DNA from: Spirochaetia bacterium
GTDB taxonomy: Bacteria; Spirochaetota; UBA12135
Length of the DNA: 5,240 nt
Direction of reading: 5' to 3'
Assembly (NCBI GenBank): GCA_003497555.1
Contig: DNNS01000318.1
Span: 1,481 to 6,720 of the forward strand
In this document: piece by piece, positions 1-5,240 of the stretch
How the letters are laid out: each line of letters begins with the position of its first letter
Position numbering within the stretch: position 1 is the first letter of the stretch
Program-made: the position numbers and the translations under genes
The notes under the pieces: generated by a model
Told to the model about the DNA's origin: nothing
Databases searched by the model: none
What the model saw: only the letters and a program-made list of their open reading frames with translations

Positions 1-3000
1 TCCCAGGAACTCTCGGCTGCAGGAATATTCCATCCTCCGGCATATAGTGTATTACTGATAATATACAGATTCATACCACGGCTGGTATCGCCTTCTTCAT
101 ATAGCAATATGGCCTTATCAGCTGCAGACGCAGTGTCCAAACGGAAAAACATACTTATACTGCGCAGGAAATTGGTTCCCTCAAGCAGATTGTTAGGTGG
201 TATGAACAGCGCACCTGAACCATTAAAACGAAGCGCATTACTCACTCTGCCGGCTGTACAGGAAACACCGGAATTACTGGCATGCAGCGCATTAAGCGAA
301 CTATCAAGTATAAACATGCCGGCATTTTCGCAGCGGTAGTAAACAATTGCATCGTCGATGATAGAAAAATTAATAATTGTCTGCGCAGTATTCCCGGCTT
401 GATCTGCAGCCGAAACCTGCAGAACATGGAAACCAGCAGTACTGAGAGTAAAAAAGACTGAAGGAACAAAAGATCCATCAAGCAGTATATTACTGATAAA
501 TGAATTATCATCAGTAATTTCTATGGTGATTTGTACACTCCCATTAATAATTTGGTTGTTGGTAATTCCCAAAATTGTGATTTGCGGAGCCAGGCCGTCA
601 TATAAATAGATACTGTAATTGGTCGCGCTGGTATTACCGTTTTCGTCTTTTCCGTAACAATATAATATATTAGTCATATTACCGGTTCCCATTTGTATCG
701 GCACACTGGCGCCAGCGGTATTAAACTGAACATATGACGCAGTACCGGCACCGCTGTTTGTGGCCCAGTAACCAAAGTCTTCATTCACCGATAATGATAC
801 GTTAAATGATGAATTAGTGATACAGCTGGCCGGGGCACCGCTTACCACCGGGGCGGCATCCAAAACCGGATAAATATATTCCAATTTAATTTCATCAGAA
901 AATTCATTTGGTCTGGTATTTAAAAGTGCAGCATTTTTTGAGTTTTTTATTCCGTTTGCGCCGCATTGCAATACAAGCGTATACTGTTTTAAAGCAACCA
1001 GCGGCGATACTGGACAGTAGGCAACCGAATTATCCGCAGAGTTATATTCAATGCTTTGCGCTTCCTGATAATTAAAATTATTATCATAAAGTTTCACGGT
1101 ATTGCTATTAATGGAATTACTGTTAAATGAATTCTCGCTGGAAGACAGCCCAGGCGAAACAAGATAAACTTTTATCAAGTTTTGAGAACTCAGAACCGGT
1201 TGGTATTTTTCAAAATCAACTCTGGGCGCAAAGGGTGCGCATTTCGGTTCCATTACCAGCATATGACCTTCGTATCCGTTGTTACCGGTACAGGGATACT
1301 GCGGAAATATACCAAAGCGGGATTCTGCGGTCATATACCCATCCATCATCATGAACATCTGGGGCGGCGCCTGATAATATGAATAAAAATGGCTGTAATA
1401 TGGTGAAAGCGAGTATCCGGAGATCAGGGATGATACCGGAAACGTTCCATGAGCTAACATTATTAACGGATTATATATATACTCGTCATGAGACATGCCT
1501 CCGCCTACAGCGCAGACGCCGTTAAGCATCAAATCGGATATAGTTATCTGTAGATTATTGTAAAAGTTTCCAAAAAATATTTTTCCGCTGATAGCAATGT
1601 CTATTGACATTGCTCTTGAAGTATTTATATTTCCTGAATATACAGACCAGGCTCCGCCCTTACCATCAGTTGATCGGAAGAATTTGTTGAAAGAGGCGCT
1701 TTCGCTCATTGAGGCAATATAAATTATATCCGGATTATCCGGATCAAATTTTATTTCCGATAAATATGTTGAATTGTTTTTATCCCATTCACCGGAGTTC
1801 ACTGAAATTTCATGGTCGACTGCTGAAAGCTCCTTGATCCTGATAAAATAATTGGGCGTATCGTACTGCTTTTTCAGTGTTAGATAAATGCTTTTTTCTC
1901 CCAGCCTGTTGGTATGAAAGGCGATATCCTGCATGCGTATATGATAAATAGTGCCGTCAATATTGGAAAGATCCAGATTATATAATATGGTGCCTGATAC
2001 AATATCAAATTTTGAAAGTTTGGTACGGAATCTATACTGATTATACAGGGTCCAGATGGTATTCATATCGGATTTTACTATCTGCGGAATTCCCACGCCG
2101 TCTGCGTTGGACGCACATACACGAAATTTGGTAATGGTTTGCGTATTGATATTGTATTCAAATATGTTATACCTGGTATCAGGTATAACCGAGTTCAGGA
2201 TCATTTGTGTCGGGCTTTCCATTCTGCTGCCAAAAGCGGCATAAAGCCTGTCATGGGTAAACTCATCAAGATAAATGTCCGATACTGCAGCTCCTTCTGC
2301 ACTGAGCGCACTGATCGTTTCCCATGCTCCCGTCTGCAGGTCATAAGACTGTACGCCGTCATAGCTTGCTATCCATAACTTGCCGTTGACCGAATCAATT
2401 ATCAGCTTGTAGGCATTATAACACAGCAAAGCGGAATTCTGCGGATTAAATTCATGAACGATATTCCCGGTACTGATATTATAGGCAAAAATCCCCTGCC
2501 CCCGAAATCTTTCTTCGCTAAGTGTAGGTTTTTCCGCTGCTGACCATGACATCAGCTTGGGAGGAATTCCGGTTGCGCACCAGAGAAGATTATTTATTTC
2601 ATCTACTGCTACACAAGAAATATTTCGGTATTTATAATCGCTGCCGTCCGTTTTTCGAAAATCTGTCCAGCTGTTTTGGGCGGGGTCAAACGCCCTGGCA
2701 CCTCCAAATTCACTCTCGAGAATACGCGCAGGAAAAGATCGGAAACAGCAGGCGAGTGCACCGGGTAAAAATGAAAAATGCCGATCATATAAAGGAATAG
2801 TCTGAATTTGAGCGTACCTGTCGACATAATCCTGATATAAAAACATTATGTCTTTTTCTCCTGTGGTTATGCCATCATTGTCTGGATCGTAGAGATAACT
2901 AATATTTGCCCTGGCAAGAATTTCACTTTTTTGCTGAGACAGTGGTTCTGCATTACACACATATTTTATTCCTTTTTTGTAAGAATCATAGGCAGCAGCT

Positions 3001-3578
3001 CCCGTGTTGTTGATCATATTTTTAATATGCAAAATTCCCGGGCCATCAAGCCGCGCTACAATATAAAAACCGTATTTTATTCTTTTAAAAGTCCTTTCCG
3101 AATTAGTATAATTGTTTTTTAAAAGCAGGCAATATGGGTTTTTTGTATAGATATCAATACCGCTGTCAGATAGCTGATACATCAGCCAGTAATCAAATAT
3201 CACGTGGCTCGCGGATGATAATGTGTCTGCACAGAAATACGGAATATCAATAGTCAGCATAATATAATTAATCTTGTCTGCCATACTATATGTTGACAGA
3301 TGGCTTTGAACCGCCGAAAGAATTAAATTTCTGTTGCCCTCGCTCATGCAGGGAATTCCGTCTAAGACTGTTTCTGTCGGATCAATGCTGATGGTACAGA
3401 TATTTTCCTCAGGAATTTGCCGTTCAGTTTTAAAATAGCTGCCAACTTCCATCGATCGCGCCGACTGAGTGTTCACCACCACAAGTACATCATTATATGA
3501 CGGCATGGAATATAAATTCGCTATTAAACATGCCGAGAAAATAGGAATAAACAGCTTGTTTTTTGTAATCATTTTCAC
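1..3578 (-). CDS. Large exported multidomain protein, TIGR03790-like domain split by a beta-propeller, plus Ig-like and LamG modules (3' end outside window)
   Basis: The frame is open for 1,192 codons from a GTG at 3578 to the left edge, with no stop, so the C-terminus is missing. Residues 1-24 form an export signal (Lys-rich start, then LFIPIFSACLIANLYS). Residues 29-290 match my memory of the TIGR03790 family: VLVVVN at 31-36, a YIMLT strand at 105-109, ARLDGPG at 175-181 and FLPGALACCFRSF at 270-282. Residues about 292-650 look like a beta-propeller, with recurring strands such as LLWCATG (331), GKLWIASYDG (399), RLYAAFG (444), TIWTLY (507) and DIIYIAS (617), and an Asp-box-like STDGKGGAW at 636. 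The TIGR03790 pattern then resumes: LMLNGVCAVGGG (683-694), ISGYSLSPYYSH (719-730), MMMDGYM (743-749). Next come an SbsA-like Ig segment (about 786-902), Ig-like modules ending in KDENGNTS (977-984) and DQAGNTA (1059-1065), and a LamG start (from about 1078). Biochemical function is unknown. The gene lies just downstream of the XylR-like regulator, its likely controller. Confidence 0.9.
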   Translation of the reverse strand, partial: MKMITKNKLFIPIFSACLIANLYSMPSYNDVLVVVNTQSARSMEVGSYFKTERQIPEENICTISIDPTETVLDGIPCMSEGNRNLILSAVQSHLSTYSMADKINYIMLTIDIPYFCADTLSSASHVIFDYWLMYQLSDSGIDIYTKNPYCLLLKNNYTNSERTFKRIKYGFYIVARLDGPGILHIKNMINNTGAAAYDSYKKGIKYVCNAEPLSQQKSEILARANISYLYDPDNDGITTGEKDIMFLYQDYVDRYAQIQTIPLYDRHFSFLPGALACCFRSFPARILESEFGGARAFDPAQNSWTDFRKTDGSDYKYRNISCVAVDEINNLLWCATGIPPKLMSWSAAEKPTLSEERFRGQGIFAYNISTGNIVHEFNPQNSALLCYNAYKLIIDSVNGKLWIASYDGVQSYDLQTGAWETISALSAEGAAVSDIYLDEFTHDRLYAAFGSRMESPTQMILNSVIPDTRYNIFEYNINTQTITKFRVCASNADGVGIPQIVKSDMNTIWTLYNQYRFRTKLSKFDIVSGTILYNLDLSNIDGTIYHIRMQDIAFHTNRLGEKSIYLTLKKQYDTPNYFIRIKELSAVDHEISVNSGEWDKNNSTYLSEIKFDPDNPDIIYIASMSESASFNKFFRSTDGKGGAWSVYSGNINTSRAMSIDIAISGKIFFGNFYNNLQITISDLMLNGVCAVGGGMSHDEYIYNPLIMLAHGTFPVSSLISGYSLSPYYSHFYSYYQAPPQMFMMMDGYMTAESRFGIFPQYPCTGNNGYEGHMLVMEPKCAPFAPRVDFEKYQPVLSSQNLIKVYLVSPGLSSSENSFNSNSINSNTVKLYDNNFNYQEAQSIEYNSADNSVAYCPVSPLVALKQYTLVLQCGANGIKNSKNAALLNTRPNEFSDEIKLEYIYPVLDAAPVVSGAPASCITNSSFNVSLSVNEDFGYWATNSGAGTASYVQFNTAGASVPIQMGTGNMTNILYCYGKDENGNTSATNYSIYLYDGLAPQITILGITNNQIINGSVQITIEITDDNSFISNILLDGSFVPSVFFTLSTAGFHVLQVSAADQAGNTAQTIINFSIIDDAIVYYRCENAGMFILDSSLNALHASNSGVSCTAGRVSNALRFNGSGALFIPPNNLLEGTNFLRSISMFFRLDTASAADKAILLYEEGDTSRGMNLYIISNTLYAGGWNIPAAESSW

Positions 3579-3590
3579 ATGGTTAACCTC
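3576..3590 (-). promoter_or_regulatory. Ribosome binding site favouring a GTG start for the large exported protein
   Basis: On the minus strand GAGG (3590-3587) is followed after 8 bases by GTG (3578-3576). An in-frame ATG lies two codons later (3572-3570) but is 14 bases from the GAGG, longer than usual. I chose GTG for this reason; the two options differ by only two residues (MKM versus M), and both leave the export signal intact. Another ATG at 3581-3579 is followed directly by TGA and cannot be used. Confidence 0.6.
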
Positions 3591-3610
3591 ATAAATAATT
3601 TTCTATTTTA

Positions 3611-3629
3611 ATTATAAAAAATTTATAAT
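3611..3629. repeat. Perfect AT-only inverted repeat overlapping the -10 element
   Basis: ATTATAAA and TTTATAAT are exact inverted copies separated by three bases. All positions are A or T. One arm contains the -10 hexamer of the candidate promoter, so the repeat could be a protein site or simply the consequence of a strong -10 in AT-rich DNA. It has no G or C in the stem, so it would make a poor intrinsic terminator. Confidence 0.5.
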
Positions 3630-3639
3630 GTTTTTTCAC
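3611..3639 (-). promoter_or_regulatory. Candidate activator-dependent promoter of the large exported protein gene
   Basis: A perfect -10 TATAAT (3616-3611) is preceded by a 17-base spacer and a weak -35 GTGAAA (3639-3634, four of six consensus bases). The predicted RNA start, near 3604, lies about 25 bases upstream of the GTG start. A weak -35 with a good -10 is what an AraC-type activator usually works on, and the proximal copy of the 13-base repeat ends right at the -35. The better -35 TTGACG (3644-3639) is 22 bases from TATAAT, too far for ordinary use without a regulator. Confidence 0.5.
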
Positions 3640-3676
3640 GTCAAATCAGGATATATTTTTTAGGTCAAATCAGGAT
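3640..3676 (-). promoter_or_regulatory. Two 13-base direct repeats, candidate operator for the adjacent AraC-type regulator
   Basis: ATCCTGATTTGAC occurs twice on the minus strand (3676-3664 and 3652-3640), identical over 13 bases with 11 bases between, a 24-base period. The distal copy includes the regulator's last sense codon and its TGA stop. The proximal copy abuts the -35 of the downstream promoter. AraC-family activators commonly bind direct-repeat half-sites next to the -35, with about two helical turns between equivalent positions; 24 bases is a little longer than the 21 typical of AraC. Binding by the neighbouring regulator is inferred from position only. I saw no third copy near the regulator's own promoters. 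Confidence 0.5.
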
Positions 3677-4974
3677 GCTTGCTGATGTTTTTTACGGTAA
3701 TTTTGCGGACTGACTTTATAAAATTTATAAAAATTCCTCTGAAAGGTACGTGCGCTGTTAAATCCTGCATCATAGGCAATTTTTAATAATGAAATTCTGG
3801 TATCGCGCAGATATACCAATGAATTACCTAGCCTGATTTCATTTATATAGGAGCGAAAATCCTTATTAAAAATATTATTAAATTTTTTTAAAAAATAATT
3901 TCTGGAGATCTGAAAAAAACTACATATATCATTGCTTAAATCCATATTTTTATATTTATCGTTGATGAAATTTACTATTTGATATTTAAAACCAATAACT
4001 TCATTTTTTATTTTTTTTACTGATGATTCTCTTATGATTAAATAGGGGTTAAATAAAACAATCTGATTACGAAGCTGTCTTTGGCCATCAAGTATTTCCT
4101 GCAGCATGACAACCGCCAATTTGCCGATTTTTTTCAAATTATGATTAATAAAAGTAACATGGACATTCTCTTCTGCCATGCTGATTACCGGCCCTTTTTT
4201 TTCCGTTGTTTTAATATTTTTATTGAGGCTGATAACTGCAATATCATGGGATGCCGGGGAAGAGTATTTTCGATAAAATAATAAAAAATATTTAAGTGCA
4301 ATGTTGGAATCGAATAATAATACATCCAGGCAGTTATTTGCCTTTAAATAATTTAAAAAAAATATATTAAAATAATTCCGGATTTTTTCTTCTTTTATTT
4401 TTTCGCCGTTATACAATTGCATTATCAAAGGATCGGAACCAGAATAATTTTTTTTTTTAGATAATCCGGAAACGGATTTGTTATTAATACTGATTTTTTT
4501 TTGATAACAGAATTTATAAAAAAAATCCAAACGGCGCATATTATATGGAGCAATCCCGTCTGAAATAAAACCGATTTTTTTATATCCCTGTTCTGCGGCA
4601 TGATCAAGTGCGAGCTCCATACATTTCTCATCATCGATCATAACACAATTATTATCGGGCAGGATCGAGGTTTCCAGCAATCTTACCGATGGAATACCTT
4701 TTATTTTTTTACGCAGAAGCTTTAATACGATCTGGCGCCTGAACGGCACAAGATATAAAATACCTGCATATTGCCGAAAATCAACCTGGTCAAAAATTTT
4801 TCTGTAATATTCATCTTTCCCATTCTGCAGAATATTAAAAAAATCGCAGGAGAAATTCTTGTTTTGTATTTCACCTATCAGTCCGTTTTCCAACTCATGA
4901 AACCATGAAACCGGATTCGGTATTGTTAACAGCAGCGTTGGTTTACAGGAAATATATAATATTTTTTTTATAAT
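3670..4974 (-). CDS. XylR-like one-component transcription regulator: sugar-binding-protein-like sensor plus AraC double helix-turn-helix
   Basis: The product is a cytoplasmic DNA-binding protein, 434 residues if it starts at the ATT at 4974. Residues 3-318 look like the periplasmic-binding-protein/LacI-type sensor of XylR relatives: KKILYISCKP (3-12), ILYLVP (72-77), VMIDDEKCMELALDHAAEQG (111-130) with YKKIGFIS after it, a DIAVIS strand (244-249), and KIGKLAVVMLQEILDG (282-297). IIRESS (313-318) ends the sensor, as in XylR proteins. Residues 344-429 form the AraC DNA-binding domain: the first recognition helix near SRNYFLKKF (357-365) and the second element ISLLKIAYDAGFNSARTFQR (394-413), closing with VSPQNYR. 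A TTG start at 4893 would drop the first sensor strand and has no ribosome binding site. The gene is more AT-rich than its neighbour and contains an 11-base A run. It lies 91 bases upstream of the exported-protein gene, which it probably activates. The ligand is unknown; a sugar is usual for the class. Confidence 0.88.
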   Translation of the reverse strand: MIKKILYISCKPTLLLTIPNPVSWFHELENGLIGEIQNKNFSCDFFNILQNGKDEYYRKIFDQVDFRQYAGILYLVPFRRQIVLKLLRKKIKGIPSVRLLETSILPDNNCVMIDDEKCMELALDHAAEQGYKKIGFISDGIAPYNMRRLDFFYKFCYQKKISINNKSVSGLSKKKNYSGSDPLIMQLYNGEKIKEEKIRNYFNIFFLNYLKANNCLDVLLFDSNIALKYFLLFYRKYSSPASHDIAVISLNKNIKTTEKKGPVISMAEENVHVTFINHNLKKIGKLAVVMLQEILDGQRQLRNQIVLFNPYLIIRESSVKKIKNEVIGFKYQIVNFINDKYKNMDLSNDICSFFQISRNYFLKKFNNIFNKDFRSYINEIRLGNSLVYLRDTRISLLKIAYDAGFNSARTFQRNFYKFYKVSPQNYRKKHQQAS

Positions 4975-4986
4975 ACCGATTTCCTT
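4972..4986 (-). promoter_or_regulatory. Ribosome binding site and probable non-standard ATT start of the regulator
   Basis: AAGGA (4986-4982) is followed after 7 bases by ATT (4974-4972), then ATA AAA AAA ATA. Reading from ATT gives MIKKILYISCKP, a normal opening strand for an XylR-type sensor. The frame continues upstream to TAA at 5028-5026, and between that stop and the TTG at 4893 there is no ATG, GTG or TTG. ATA at 4971-4969 is a less well-spaced alternative, 10 bases from AAGGA. Confidence 0.5.
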
Positions 4987-5024
4987 GAAAATTGTATAAA
5001 AAAAATTTTTTACATTCTGTAAAA

Positions 5025-5053
5025 ATTATATCTCATTTTTTAATGAAATTCAA
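5025..5053 (-). promoter_or_regulatory. Sigma70-type promoter P1 of the regulator
   Basis: TTGAAT (5053-5048), a 17-base spacer and TATAAT (5030-5025) make a near-ideal promoter. The predicted RNA start near 5018 gives a leader of about 44 bases before the ATT start and keeps the AAGGA ribosome binding site. This supports a start near 4974 rather than at 4893. Confidence 0.65.
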
Positions 5054-5089
5054 TGAATGAATAGGAACTTCCTTCTGCCAGCATAACTT

Positions 5090-5118
5090 ATTATACCCCA
5101 TCCTACACCAAAATTCAA
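5090..5118 (-). promoter_or_regulatory. Second upstream promoter P2 with the same hexamers as P1
   Basis: TTGAAT (5118-5113), 17 bases and TATAAT (5095-5090) repeat the P1 layout exactly, 65 bases further upstream. The spacer differs, being G-rich, and includes GGATGGGG directly before the -10. An ATG lies five bases after the -10 and opens a 14-codon frame (5084-5040) with no ribosome binding site. RNA from P2 would read through P1 into the regulator. Confidence 0.55.
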
Positions 5119-5146
5119 TCTTACAACAAAAATTTTCCCTATATCT

Positions 5147-5240
5147 TCATAATCCGAGCTCGTTATAATCTTTCTTGACGAATATATGCCTTTTCCCGTT
5201 CAAATTCCCGAATGCTACATTCCAAAACCACCCACCTCTG
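5147..5240 (-). CDS. Possible C-terminal fragment of an unidentified gene cut by the right edge
   Basis: Reading the minus strand from 5239 gives 30 sense codons and a TGA at 5149-5147, with residues such as GGWFWNVAFGNLNGK and an end at KKDYNELGL. The composition is protein-like, but the piece is too short to assign to a family. Another frame also stays open from the edge to TAA at 5165-5163, so the coding frame is uncertain. If real, this gene would end about 30 bases before the P2 promoter. Confidence 0.25.
   Translation of the reverse strand, partial: RGGWFWNVAFGNLNGKRHIFVKKDYNELGL

Larger units (their letters stand above)
4975..5146. other. Gene-free control region upstream of the regulator
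   Basis: This AT-rich stretch holds the regulator's leader, promoters P1 and P2 and an 11-base odd-centred inverted repeat, AGGAACTTCCT (5063-5073), lying between the P2 start region and the P1 -35. The repeat could be a small operator, but five-base arms occur by chance. No GC-rich hairpin, tRNA or riboswitch-like structure was seen. Confidence 0.5.

Noticed and set aside
242..511. Minus-strand 89-residue frame
   Set aside because: It is an out-of-frame shadow inside the Ig-like and LamG part of the large gene. The same applies to the frame at 2609-2827, and to 4425-4634 inside the regulator.
109..2800. Short plus-strand frames, e.g. 109-339, 1127-1354, 1182-1382, 2056-2244, 2139-2378 and 2546-2800
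   Set aside because: All lie antisense to the long minus-strand gene, overlap one another and show no protein-family features or ribosome binding sites.
3525..3533. Lipoprotein signal at Cys17 of the large protein (FSAC)
   Set aside because: Position -3 is Phe rather than Leu/Val/Ile, and the hydrophobic stretch before Cys17 would be very short. Cleavage near residue 24 by the general signal peptidase fits better.
3611..3629. Intrinsic terminator after the regulator
   Set aside because: The stem is entirely A and T and overlaps the promoter of the next gene, so it is unlikely to terminate transcription.
4891..4893. TTG as the regulator's start
   Set aside because: It has no ribosome binding site at a suitable distance and would remove the first sensor strand (KKILYIS). 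It is kept only as a fallback.
5010..5036. Eight-codon minus-strand frame starting with ATG at 5036
   Set aside because: Its start lies upstream of the predicted P1 RNA start and overlaps the -10 region, and it has no ribosome binding site.
5040..5084. Fourteen-codon minus-strand frame just after promoter P2
   Set aside because: There is no ribosome binding site, and it would have to be translated leaderless. Nothing in the 14 residues suggests a real peptide.
5175..5197. Plus-strand promoter starting with TTGACG
   Set aside because: No -10-like hexamer follows at 16-18 bases, and no plus-strand gene lies downstream in the window.

Overview
The window carries two complete or near-complete reading directions' worth of minus-strand genes and nothing convincing on the plus strand. 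From right to left (the direction of transcription) it holds: a possible last fragment of an unidentified gene at the right edge (5147-5240); a short AT-rich control region with two tandem sigma70-type promoters (5025-5118); a one-component sugar-type regulator of the XylR/AraC class (3670-4974); a compact 91-base intergenic region with a 13-base direct repeat and a promoter; and a very large exported protein gene that starts at 3578 and is still open at base 1, at least 1,192 codons.

The large gene is the main content (about 68% of the window). It runs off the left edge without a stop codon. Its frame was read codon by codon from 3578 to 3 and has no stop. The product has an N-terminal export signal, a TIGR03790-like domain that appears to be split by an inserted beta-propeller, an SbsA-type Ig-like segment, two further Ig-like modules and the beginning of a LamG/concanavalin-like domain. 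TIGR03790 is a family of unknown function, so no biochemical activity can be assigned. The architecture says secreted or surface-displayed, probably binding or handling a ligand outside the cytoplasm.

The regulator has a periplasmic-binding-protein-like sensor half and a C-terminal AraC double helix-turn-helix. It sits directly upstream of the large gene on the same strand. The repeat between them (two copies of ATCCTGATTTGAC, 24 bases apart) touches a weak -35 element and looks like an operator for an AraC-type activator. A simple reading is that the regulator senses a small sugar-like ligand and switches on the exported protein; this is inference. The regulator has no ATG, GTG or TTG that would include its first sensor strand. 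The best-placed start is an ATT codon with a good ribosome binding site and a strong promoter at the right distances.

The organism is probably a Gram-negative bacterium of the Planctomycetes-Verrucomicrobia-Lentisphaerae type with AT-rich DNA. XylR-like AraC regulators and TIGR03790 proteins carrying Ig and LamG modules are common there, but the assignment is from protein style only and is tentative.
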